Source of the DNA: Actinomycetes bacterium
Lineage (GTDB): Bacteria; Actinomycetota; Acidimicrobiia; IMCC26256; PALSA-610
NCBI GenBank assembly: GCA_025463905.1
Contig: JAODBJ010000036.1
Coordinates: 1 to 48,603, forward strand
Direction: 5' to 3'
DNA length: 48,603 bases
In this document: piece after piece, positions 8,816-16,130 of the stretch
Numbering within the stretch: position 1 is the first letter of the stretch
How the letters are laid out: every line of letters starts with the position of its first letter
Translations under genes and position numbers: made by a program
Notes under the pieces: model-generated
Database searches by the model: none
What the model was told of the DNA's origin: nothing
Seen by the model: the letters and a program-made list of their open reading frames with translations, nothing else

Positions 8816-9685
8816 GTGCATCGGTCCGTTGTGTTTGTGATTGCGTGTTTAGCGTTCGCAGTGAGCGGTTGCATGCTTGTTATTCCTACTGGACCTGCAC
8901 CGTTGCGTTATCGCGACGCGATTTTTCCGGGCGTCAGCATCACGAAAGATGTGACGTACGGCAGCGCAGTGAATCAACAGGGACAGAACGTCACGTTGGC
9001 GCTGGACGTGTACCAACCAACCGGTGACAACGTCACGTCACGTCCCGCGATCGTGTGGGTGCACGGCGGATCCTTCTGCTGCGGTGACAAGACGTCCGGC
9101 GAAATCGTCGACGAAGCGACGACGTTCGCGAAGAAGGGCTACGTGAACGTGTCGATCAACTACCGGCTCGACCCGAACGGTTGTTCCGCGTCCGCGCCGA
9201 CGTCGCATTGTGTGTTCGAGATTCAAGACTCGATGCACGACGCGCAAGCGGCCGTACGTTTCTTACGAGCGAACGCAACAACGTACGGAGTCGACACCGC
9301 GCGCATCGCGATCGGCGGAACATCGGCCGGCGCGATCACGGCGCTCAACGTCGCGTACAACCCCGACGACGTCGGAACCAGTGGAAACCCCGGCTTTTCC
9401 TCGGCCGTTCGTGCCGCCGCGTCGTTGTCGGGCGCCAAGATCCTCGGCACCGTTAACACTGGGGATGCGGAGGCGTTGCTGTTTCATGGCACTTCGGATC
9501 CGTTGGTGCCCTATCAATGGGCCCAGAACACGGTGACCGAAGCGACGAAGGCCGGCGTCGGCATCTATCTCACGACCTGGCAAGGAGCTGGCCACGCGCC
9601 GTACGTGCAGCACCGGACCGAGATCCTCGACGAAGAAACCAACTTCTTCTTCAACGAGCTCGACGCCGGGCACGCGGCGCGGTAA
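8816..9685 (+). CDS. Lipoprotein alpha/beta-hydrolase (esterase, carboxylesterase-like)
   Basis: 289 residues from GTG 8816, preferred because GGGGGG lies about 8 bases upstream and the protein then starts with a compact lipoprotein signal. Its lipobox is AVSGC with the modified Cys19; an ATG at 8789 is an alternative. The hydrolase fold shows the oxyanion-hole HGG, the nucleophile elbow GTSAG, the acid in GTSDPLVP and the base in GAGHAPY. This is the pattern of secreted esterases and BD-FAE-like enzymes. Several cysteines (CC after HGGSF, and CSASAPTSHC) suggest disulphides outside the membrane. Substrate unknown. Nine bases separate it from the SGNH gene, so the two may be co-transcribed. 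Confidence 0.88.
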   Translation: MHRSVVFVIACLAFAVSGCMLVIPTGPAPLRYRDAIFPGVSITKDVTYGSAVNQQGQNVTLALDVYQPTGDNVTSRPAIVWVHGGSFCCGDKTSGEIVDEATTFAKKGYVNVSINYRLDPNGCSASAPTSHCVFEIQDSMHDAQAAVRFLRANATTYGVDTARIAIGGTSAGAITALNVAYNPDDVGTSGNPGFSSAVRAAASLSGAKILGTVNTGDAEALLFHGTSDPLVPYQWAQNTVTEATKAGVGIYLTTWQGAGHAPYVQHRTEILDEETNFFFNELDAGHAAR

Positions 9686-9694
9686 CGCTCGGTC

Positions 9695-11146
9695 GTGATC
9701 GCTGCGGTGGGGCGCGTGTGTCGTATCGGTACCGCGGTACTCGCACTCGCGGTGCTCTTTGGTTCGCTCGCGCCGAGTGGTGCAAGCGCGGTGTCGCCCG
9801 CGGCGCCACCACAACTCGCGCCGCCGCATCCGGTCGATATCTACGGCGACTCCGTTATCGGCGGCGGCGCGCCGCAGATTGTGACGCGGCTGAAAGCAAA
9901 CGGGTGGGCGCCGCGCGTTTTCGCCGTCCCGGGCGTGAGCATCGAGCAGATCGCAGCCGCGGTGATCTCCGCGCCGCGCGTGAGCGACGTCGTCGTGATC
10001 GGTGCGGGCTACAGCTACTTCTGGAAACCTTTGGTATTGCGTCGTGACGTCGACGCGTTGTTATACGCGCTCTCAGTACGCGGTGTGCGCCGCGTGATCT
10101 GGCTGAATGTGCGCGAGGACCGTCCTGAGCGGCGCGACGTGAACAACGCGCTGAACACTGCGTGGCAACGATGGGGAAACCTCGAGGTCGCCGACTGGAA
10201 TCGTCTGTCGCGCGATCAACCAGGCGTGTTCTTTGCCGACGGGCATCACCTGCTACCGGCCGGCGGCCGCTTGATGGCGCGCCTTATCAATGAACGTCTC
10301 GTCGCGTACGCGAAGCACACGCCGCGGGCGGCCCCGCCGGTGTATGGCGAGCGGCCGCGCGAGTCACCGGCGGTGGCCGTTTACGGTCCGACTGGCATGA
10401 TTTACCAGCCGTTGGCGAACGCAGCCAACGCGATCGTGACTCGCTCGCCGTTCGCCGGTATCGCGTCCACGCCGAGCGGGAACGGCTACTGGCTGGCGCA
10501 ACGCGACGGCGGTGTGTCGCATTTCGGCGACGCACTCCCGCACGGCAGCGCGCGCGGCATCGCGTTGCACGCGCAGATCATCGGCATCGCGGCAACGCCG
10601 AGCGGGAACGGTTACTGGCTCGTCGCGGCCGACGGTGGCGTATTCAGCTTCGGTGATGCGCGCTTCCATGGTTCGACGGGACTGATCCATCTCGCACAAC
10701 CGGTGGTCGGCATGACGCCGACACGAACCGGCAAGGGTTACTGGCTCGTCGCGGCCGATGGTGGCGTGTTCAGCTTCGGCGACGCGCGTTTCTACGGTTC
10801 TACCGGCGCGATCCATCTCGCCGAACCGATTGTGGGAATGGCCGCGCACCCGAGCGGCCGCGGCTACTGGATCGTCGCGTACGACGGCGGCATCTTTACG
10901 TTCGGCGCCGCGCGCTACCACGGTTCGGCCGCGACGACACCGCGCTACTGGAAGATCGCCGCGATGGCGTCGACACCCGACGGCAACGGCTATTGGGTGC
11001 TCGCCGCGAACGGCGAGACGATCTCTTACGGCTCGGCGCCCGCAGTCGCGTCGCAGACCTCGCTGCTGCGCCTGTTCACCGATATCGCGAACCGACGCGA
11101 CGGCGGCTTCTGGCTGTTGGCCCAAGGCCCGCCCTCTCACCACTGA
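9695..11146 (+). CDS. Secreted SGNH-type hydrolase fused to propeller-like GYWLVAxDGG repeats
   Basis: 483 residues from GTG 9695. A signal peptide (about 1-32) is followed by an SGNH/GDSL-like domain (about 47-205). Ser53 lies in the GDS block and Asp182/His185 in ADGHHLLPAG, so the catalytic Ser-Asp-His set is present. The second half (about 245-480) holds five or more units of about 40 residues with the signature GYWLVAADGGVFSFGDARFxGS. These repeats are common in Acidimicrobiia-like proteins and probably form a beta-propeller. The Rpf-like protein at 40862 carries the same module. The hydrolase may act on acylated wall or envelope polymers (inference). Confidence 0.82.
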   Translation: MIAAVGRVCRIGTAVLALAVLFGSLAPSGASAVSPAAPPQLAPPHPVDIYGDSVIGGGAPQIVTRLKANGWAPRVFAVPGVSIEQIAAAVISAPRVSDVVVIGAGYSYFWKPLVLRRDVDALLYALSVRGVRRVIWLNVREDRPERRDVNNALNTAWQRWGNLEVADWNRLSRDQPGVFFADGHHLLPAGGRLMARLINERLVAYAKHTPRAAPPVYGERPRESPAVAVYGPTGMIYQPLANAANAIVTRSPFAGIASTPSGNGYWLAQRDGGVSHFGDALPHGSARGIALHAQIIGIAATPSGNGYWLVAADGGVFSFGDARFHGSTGLIHLAQPVVGMTPTRTGKGYWLVAADGGVFSFGDARFYGSTGAIHLAEPIVGMAAHPSGRGYWIVAYDGGIFTFGAARYHGSAATTPRYWKIAAMASTPDGNGYWVLAANGETISYGSAPAVASQTSLLRLFTDIANRRDGGFWLLAQGPPSHH

Positions 11147-11163
11147 GGCAACACCCGGAATAT

Positions 11164-11187
11164 CAATAGCGAATACTTGCTATATTG
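11164..11187. promoter_or_regulatory. AT-rich interrupted palindrome upstream of the SDR-QueA-like operon
   Basis: CAATAGC and GCTATaTTG form an inverted repeat, with a one-base bulge, around an 8-base centre, 29 bases upstream of the SDR start. The segment is strikingly AT-rich for this genome. TATATT at 11181-11186 could serve as a -10 element inside the palindrome. This looks like an operator for a TetR/PadR/MarR-type repressor, but no such regulator gene is nearby. Confidence 0.45.
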
Positions 11188-11215
11188 GTGTAGCCGACGA
11201 AAAGAGAGGCTCACC

Positions 11216-11920
11216 ATGGCGGTAGCGCTGATCACTGGAGCGTCGCGAGGGTTCGGTCGAGCGTTGGCGCTCGACCTCGCCGCTTCCGGATGGGACCTGG
11301 TCATCGATGCACGGGGTGGCGAAGCGCTCCAACGCACCGCCGAGGAGATCGCGGCGCGGCATCCCGGCGCCGTAGTTCGAGCGGTCGCCGGCGACATCTC
11401 GCAGGCGAGTCATCGCGACGAACTCGTCGCCACTGCCGCGTCCATCGGAGGGCTCGACCTGCTCGTGAACAACGCGAGCGTGCTCGGCCCGTCGCCGCAG
11501 CCCACCCTCGACGAGTATCCGCTCGACGTGCTCGAGGATGTCTACCGCGTCAACGTGATCGCACCGCTCGCCCTGATCCAACGCGCGTTGCCGCTGCTCG
11601 TCGCGTCACGGGGCACGATCGTCGACGTCACGTCGGACGCCGCGGTCGAGGGTTACGAAGGTTGGGGCGGCTACGGATCATCGAAGGCCGCGCTCGAACA
11701 ATTGAACAACGTGCTCGCGGCCGAACAACCGGGCCTCCACGTGTACCGCTTCGATCCGGGCGACATGCGTACGCAGATGCACCAAGAGGCGTTCCCAGGT
11801 GAAGACATCTCGGATCGTCCCGAGCCTGAAACTGTCGTACCGGCGTTCCGCCGGTTGGTCGCGAACACGCCGCCGAGCGGCCGATACCGCGCGGCCGACT
11901 TGTCGGAGATGGCGTCATGA
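11216..11920 (+). CDS. SDR oxidoreductase, coupled to a QueA-like gene
   Basis: 234 residues from ATG 11216, which has AAAGAGAGG just upstream. The Rossmann loop reads TGASRGFG, the conserved NNAS is present, and the catalytic set is a serine in VTSDA and YGSSK. After the lysine the chain is short, so the substrate-binding tail is small. The final codons overlap the next start (ATGA), so it is translationally coupled to the QueA-like protein. Pairing of these two families in one operon suggests a shared, non-housekeeping pathway (inference). Cofactor and substrate are not evident. Confidence 0.88.
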   Translation: MAVALITGASRGFGRALALDLAASGWDLVIDARGGEALQRTAEEIAARHPGAVVRAVAGDISQASHRDELVATAASIGGLDLLVNNASVLGPSPQPTLDEYPLDVLEDVYRVNVIAPLALIQRALPLLVASRGTIVDVTSDAAVEGYEGWGGYGSSKAALEQLNNVLAAEQPGLHVYRFDPGDMRTQMHQEAFPGEDISDRPEPETVVPAFRRLVANTPPSGRYRAADLSEMAS

Positions 11921-12972
11921 CCGCGCTCGCCACGTCGACGTCGCATCGTCTCTCGTTCGACCTGCCCCCGGACCTCGAAGCCAGCGAACCTCCCGAAGCG
12001 CGAGGCCTCACGCGCGACGCCGTACGCATGCTGGTCGCCCACCGCGGCGACGGCCGGTTGGTGCACAGCACCTTCGCGTTGCTGCCGGTCTTCCTCGAGC
12101 CGGGCGACCTCGTCGTGATCAACACGTCGGGCACGATTCCCGCTGCCATCGACGCGGTCACACCTACTGGTGAGGCACTCGTGGTGCACCTCTCGACGCA
12201 ACTCGCCGGCAATCGCTGGGTACTGGAACCTCGCCGTCGCGCCGGGCACAGCACGGAACGCCTCGCCGACGCGCCGCCGAACCATCTGTCGCTCGCGGGC
12301 GGTGCTGCGCTCACATTGTGCGGGCCGTATCGCGACAGCGACCGGTTGTTCGTGGGGCAGCTCGATCTCCCGCAACCGGTGTTCACGTGGCTCGCAGTGC
12401 ACGGCCGGCCGATCCGGTACCGCTACGTCGAGAAGCCGTGGCCGGTGAGCGCGTACCAGAACGTGTACGTGACGGAGCCGGGCAGCGCGGAGATGCCAAG
12501 CGCGGGTCGCCCGTTCACGCCCGACGTGATCACCCGGCTGGTCGCGAAAGGCATCGCGGTGTCGCCGATCGTGCTGCACACCGGCGTCGCGTCACTCGAG
12601 GCCGACGAACTGCCGTACCCGGAACACGCGATGGTGCCGCGCTTCACCGCTGAACGTGTCAATGCGACGCATGGCTTCGGTGGACGCGTGATAGCCGTCG
12701 GCACAACCGTTGTCCGCGCGCTCGAATCAGCGACAGGGCCCGACGGCGTCGTACGGCCCTACGACGACTGGACCGACGTTGTGATCACGCCCGAACGCGG
12801 TGTACGAGCGGTCGACGGTCTGCTCACTGGCTGGCACGAACCCGAAGCGTCCCACCTCTTGATGCTCGAAGCCGTCGCGGGGCGCGAACTGCTCGAAACG
12901 TCGTACGAAGCGAGCCTCGCCGCCGGCTACCGCTGGCACGAGTTCGGAGACGTGCACCTGATCCTGCCGTAA
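11917..12972 (+). CDS. Divergent QueA-like (SAM:tRNA ribosyltransferase-isomerase family) protein
   Basis: 351 residues, the usual QueA length, and the family fold is recognisable: GDLVVINTSGTIPA near residue 62-75, SAYQNVYVTEPGS, GGRVIAVGTTVVRALE and a YRWHEFGDVHLIL C terminus. Several core motifs depart from queuosine QueA: PTAGLHFT is PSAGRPFT, TLHVGxGTF is VLHTGVASLEADE, and TNFHLPxSTLLML is TGWHEPEASHLLML. No tgt, queG, queF or preQ1 genes are in the window. It may therefore act in another SAM-dependent reaction, or be an orthologue with drifted motifs. It overlaps the SDR gene by four bases. Confidence 0.8.
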   Translation: MTALATSTSHRLSFDLPPDLEASEPPEARGLTRDAVRMLVAHRGDGRLVHSTFALLPVFLEPGDLVVINTSGTIPAAIDAVTPTGEALVVHLSTQLAGNRWVLEPRRRAGHSTERLADAPPNHLSLAGGAALTLCGPYRDSDRLFVGQLDLPQPVFTWLAVHGRPIRYRYVEKPWPVSAYQNVYVTEPGSAEMPSAGRPFTPDVITRLVAKGIAVSPIVLHTGVASLEADELPYPEHAMVPRFTAERVNATHGFGGRVIAVGTTVVRALESATGPDGVVRPYDDWTDVVITPERGVRAVDGLLTGWHEPEASHLLMLEAVAGRELLETSYEASLAAGYRWHEFGDVHLILP

Positions 12973-13015
12973 AACTGACAGGAATCGTCGGAGGGCGGGC
13001 GGGGTTGACGAGCGT

Positions 13016-13780
13016 ATGACTGAAACGACGGCAGAGCCCCGAGGACGGATTCGCGTAGAGCCGAGCGCCAAGCGAGTCCGCGTGTACGTCGGCGGTGTCG
13101 CCGTCGCCGACACGGTGCGTCCTCTTCTCGTGTGGGAAGTGCCGTACTACCCCACCTATTACTTCCCCCGCGACGACGTGCAGAACGATCTGCTCGTACC
13201 GACGAGCACCACCACGCACTCGCCCAGTCGTGGCGACGCCCGGCACTTCACGGTGAAGGCCGGCGACGAGGAGCGCGTCGACGCCGCGCTGCAGTACGAC
13301 AACTCGCCGATCGAAGAACTGCGTGATCTCGTGCGTTTCGACTGGGATGCGATGGACGCGTGGTTCGAGGAAGACGAAGAGGTGTTCGTGCACCCGCGTA
13401 GTCCCAATACGCGGGTCGACATCCTTCCGTCTTCTCGCCATGTGCGGGTAGAGCTCGACGGTGTCGTACTCGCCGACTCCACGCATGCCCGCGCCTTGTT
13501 CGAGACCGGGTTACCGACGCGCTGGTACGTGCCGAAAGTCGACGTGCGCTTCGACCTGTTGACGCCGACGAAGACGTCGTCGGGATGCCCGTACAAGGGG
13601 CGCGCCGAGTACTGGTCCGCCCGTATCGACGATCACGTCGTCGAAGACATCGCGTGGTCGTATCCGACACCATTGCCCGAGAGCGAGCGCATCGCCGGCC
13701 TGGTGTCGTTCTATAACGAGCGAGTCGACCTCTTCGTCGACGATGTGTTGGTCCCTCGTCCGCACACGAAGTTCAGCTAG
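13016..13780 (+). CDS. Tandem DUF427 domain protein
   Basis: 254 residues with two DUF427 domains, at about 10-115 and 125-245. Each has the RVEP/DILPSSRHVRV opening strand, a W-x-P-x-Y or RWYVP segment, a D-LL-PT(S/K)T strand and a KG-A/ARHF core. DUF427 proteins are small beta-rich domains of unknown function, common in actinobacteria and often next to oxidative-stress or detoxification genes. The start is ATG 13016, 43 bases after the QueA-like stop. It may belong with the downstream PIG-L gene, 21 bases away. Confidence 0.85.
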   Translation: MTETTAEPRGRIRVEPSAKRVRVYVGGVAVADTVRPLLVWEVPYYPTYYFPRDDVQNDLLVPTSTTTHSPSRGDARHFTVKAGDEERVDAALQYDNSPIEELRDLVRFDWDAMDAWFEEDEEVFVHPRSPNTRVDILPSSRHVRVELDGVVLADSTHARALFETGLPTRWYVPKVDVRFDLLTPTKTSSGCPYKGRAEYWSARIDDHVVEDIAWSYPTPLPESERIAGLVSFYNERVDLFVDDVLVPRPHTKFS

Positions 13781-13801
13781 CCGACCAGCCAAACTGGCCG
13801 C

Positions 13802-14500
13802 GTGGAACCATTCCCCGAAGACTGGCAGCGCGCGCTCGCGGTTGTCGCGCACCCCGACGATCTCGAGTACGGGTCTGCGAGTGCGGTCGCGCGTTGGACC
13901 GCGCAAGGCAAGACCGTCGCCTACGCGATGGCGACCAGCGGCGAGGCCGGGATCCAAGGACTCGCGCCCGCGGCGTGCGGCCCGTTACGCGAGGAAGAGG
14001 AGCGGCGCAGCGCGGCTGTCGTCGGTGTGGCCGACGTGTTCTTCCTCGGTCATCCCGACGGTGCCGTCGAGTACGGCATCCCGCTGCGGCGTCATATCGC
14101 CAGCGTGATCCGGCGCGTACGTCCCGAGGTTCTGATCACCGCCAACTTCGACCTCACGTGGGACGGCACTACGGTGAACCATGCCGACCATCGCGCGGTG
14201 GGGCTCGCCGTGCTCGATGCGTGCCGGGACGCGGCGAACGAATGGTGCTTCCCCGACGCGGGCGACGCGTGGGCGGGAGCGAACACCGTATATGTCGGTG
14301 GAGTCGGCGAACCGACGCACTACGTCGATGTCACCGACACGTTCGATCGCGGCGTGGCCTCGCTCCAGGAGCATCGCGCCTATATCGAAGGTCTCGGCGC
14401 CGCCTTCGATGCCGATGCGTTCTTGCGCGGGATCGCCGCATCGAACGGCGAGGACGCGGGCTGCCCCCTGGCGGTGACGTTTCGTGCGTACTCCGTCTGA
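13802..14500 (+). CDS. PIG-L/LmbE-family deacetylase (MshB/Mca-like)
   Basis: 232 residues from GTG 13802. The zinc-binding motif AHPDDLEYG lies near residues 16-24 and the second metal-binding element HADHRAVG near residues 123-130; both are hallmarks of the PIG-L N-acetyl-hydrolase family. In actinobacteria this family includes MshB (mycothiol synthesis) and Mca (mycothiol S-conjugate amidase), but also many enzymes of unknown substrate. The sequence is shorter than typical MshB or Mca (about 290 residues). With a mycothiol-dependent-isomerase-like protein two genes downstream, a role in thiol or conjugate metabolism is plausible but not shown. Confidence 0.88.
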   Translation: MEPFPEDWQRALAVVAHPDDLEYGSASAVARWTAQGKTVAYAMATSGEAGIQGLAPAACGPLREEEERRSAAVVGVADVFFLGHPDGAVEYGIPLRRHIASVIRRVRPEVLITANFDLTWDGTTVNHADHRAVGLAVLDACRDAANEWCFPDAGDAWAGANTVYVGGVGEPTHYVDVTDTFDRGVASLQEHRAYIEGLGAAFDADAFLRGIAASNGEDAGCPLAVTFRAYSV

Positions 14501-14535
14501 GCCGTGAAGGTGACGGCGCCGTTAATGTGCGCACG

Positions 14536-14919
14536 ATGAGCGCAAACGAACAACCAATCGACGTCGTCGCCCGTTTCTGCGCGGCGTGGGCGGACGGCGA
14601 CATCGCGGCATTGGTCGAGTACTTCACCGACGATGCCGTGTACCACAACATCCCCGTCGAGCCTGTCACCGGTCGAGACGCGATCCGCACGACGATCGAA
14701 GGCTTCACCGCGGGAGTCGACCGCGTCGAGTTTCAGATGTTGCACATCGCTGCGGCGGGCAACATCGTGCTCACCGAACGGGTCGACGTATTCACCACCG
14801 GTGCAAAAACCATTCGGCTCCCGGTGATGGGCACGTTCGAGGTCGTCGACGGTCACATCGCCGCGTGGCGCGACTACTTCGACTTGAACCAATTCATGTC
14901 GCAGCTCACTGCGGGATGA
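14536..14919 (+). CDS. Limonene-1,2-epoxide hydrolase-like (SnoaL-fold) protein
   Basis: 127 residues from ATG 14536; a GTG at 14527 is an alternative. The small alpha+beta fold of the LEH/SnoaL superfamily is indicated by the start (RFCAAWADGDIAALVEYF) and the C-terminal WRDYFDL strand. The catalytic pentad of limonene-1,2-epoxide hydrolase appears complete: Tyr and Asn in YHNIP, Arg and Asp in ERVDVF, and Asp in WRDYFD. It is therefore likely to open an epoxide with water; the substrate is unknown. The stop is one base before the next ATG, so both are probably one operon. Confidence 0.85.
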   Translation: MSANEQPIDVVARFCAAWADGDIAALVEYFTDDAVYHNIPVEPVTGRDAIRTTIEGFTAGVDRVEFQMLHIAAAGNIVLTERVDVFTTGAKTIRLPVMGTFEVVDGHIAAWRDYFDLNQFMSQLTAG

Positions 14920-14920
14920 A

Positions 14921-15562
14921 ATGAAACCGGTTGCCGACCTCGCGGCTTGCGCGTCCGCGCACCGCGCATTGCTCGTCGAAGTCGATGCGTTCGACGACAC
15001 CGACATGCGACGCCCGTCGTTGCTGCCCGGTTGGACGATCGCTCATGTATGCACGCACCTCGCGCGGAATGCCGACAGCCATGTTCACCGTTTCGCCGCC
15101 GCCGGCCGGGGCGAGATGGTCGACCAGTACGCGGGCGGTCTCGCAGGTCGTGCCGCCGAGATCGAAGCCGGCACAGCACGCGATGCCGCCACGATCATCG
15201 CCGACGTGCGCGGCACGATCGCGGCGTTCGCGGCCGCGGCCGATGCGGTCCCCGACGACGCATGGGAGTGTGCGAGCCGCGACGCGCGTGGAGCGATACG
15301 CCCCGCGTGGGAACTCCCGCTACGGCGCTGGCAGGAGGTCGAAGTGCACCGGGTCGACTTCGGAAGGGGTTACAGCCACCGCGAATGGACCGACGCGTTC
15401 CTCGACCGTCTCATTCCACTGGTGCGCGAAAAACTCCCTGAGCGACTGGCGCCCGGCACACCGATCCCGTCGCTCGTAGATATCAACGAACGCGACGTGC
15501 TCGCCTGGTGGTACGACCGCCTCGAGATCGACGGCCTTCCCGCGCTCCAGCCCTACGGCTGA
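14921..15562 (+). CDS. Mycothiol-dependent maleylpyruvate isomerase-like (DinB superfamily) protein
   Basis: 213 residues starting with an ATG right after the LEH stop. The four-helix DinB-like N-terminal domain carries LLPGWTIAHVCTHLARN with a metal-binding His, and later the RWQEVEVHRVDFGRG metal-site motif, as in mycothiol-dependent maleylpyruvate isomerases. The C-terminal part ends WWYDRLEIDGLPALQPYG, typical of the family. These enzymes use mycothiol as cofactor, but most homologues have no proven substrate. The adjacent epoxide-hydrolase-like gene suggests handling of electrophiles (inference). Confidence 0.88.
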   Translation: MKPVADLAACASAHRALLVEVDAFDDTDMRRPSLLPGWTIAHVCTHLARNADSHVHRFAAAGRGEMVDQYAGGLAGRAAEIEAGTARDAATIIADVRGTIAAFAAAADAVPDDAWECASRDARGAIRPAWELPLRRWQEVEVHRVDFGRGYSHREWTDAFLDRLIPLVREKLPERLAPGTPIPSLVDINERDVLAWWYDRLEIDGLPALQPYG

Positions 15563-15566
15563 AGTT

Positions 15567-16073
15567 CTATTTGGCGATGACGGTGCCGGCGTCGTCGAAG
15601 TGCAGCGTGCACGTTTGGTCGAGTCCGAGCACCTGCATAAACCGGCCGAACGCCATGTACTTCGCAATCACGAGCGTGAGCTCGACGATTTCGCCGGCGT
15701 CGAAGTGCGCACCCAAGCGGTCGAGCATGTCGTCGTCGATACGCGCGGAATCGGTGCAGTAGCGCTCGGCGAATTCGATCGCGATGCGTTCGGCGTCGGT
15801 GTAGTCGTCGAGTTCGCGCGCGCGGTGCACGTTGGCGAGGAGTTCGTCGCTCACGCCGGCCTCGGCCGCTTGCGGCGTGCGCCACGAGAGGCACACCGTG
15901 CATTCGTTGATCTGCGCGATCCGCATCCGCACGAGTTCGTGCAGGCGCCAATCGAGCGTGCTGTTCCATACCGCTTCGTCGTAGCCGCCGACCGCTCGCG
16001 CGAACGCCGGCCGGAGCGACAACGCACGCACAACTTCTGGCATCTCACCGGCAGGCAGATTGATCCGAGCCAC
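15567..16073 (-). CDS. Carboxymuconolactone decarboxylase/AhpD-family protein
   Basis: 168 residues from GTG 16073, chosen because AGGAGG lies just upstream; longer starts read through the ribosome site. The AhpD-like CMD domain has the redox pair in ECTVCLSWR (CxxC), preceded by ELVRMRIAQIN and followed by the family's DAERIAIEFAERYC region. AhpD-type proteins act as thiol peroxidase partners or decarboxylases; the CxxC supports redox activity. It is convergent with the isomerase gene, stop to stop only four bases apart, and divergent from the polymerase gene. Confidence 0.9.
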   Translation of the reverse strand: MARINLPAGEMPEVVRALSLRPAFARAVGGYDEAVWNSTLDWRLHELVRMRIAQINECTVCLSWRTPQAAEAGVSDELLANVHRARELDDYTDAERIAIEFAERYCTDSARIDDDMLDRLGAHFDAGEIVELTLVIAKYMAFGRFMQVLGLDQTCTLHFDDAGTVIAK

Positions 16074-16130
16074 TGGTTCCTCCTGAGCTGACTGAAGCGT
16101 ACGGCACAACGCCCTTTATGGTCACCCGCC

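Noticed and set aside
13894-14919. A 341-residue plus-strand protein covering the PIG-L and LEH-like genes
   Set aside because: Its first two thirds are an alternative frame of the PIG-L gene. Only the portion from about 14536 is the LEH-like protein.
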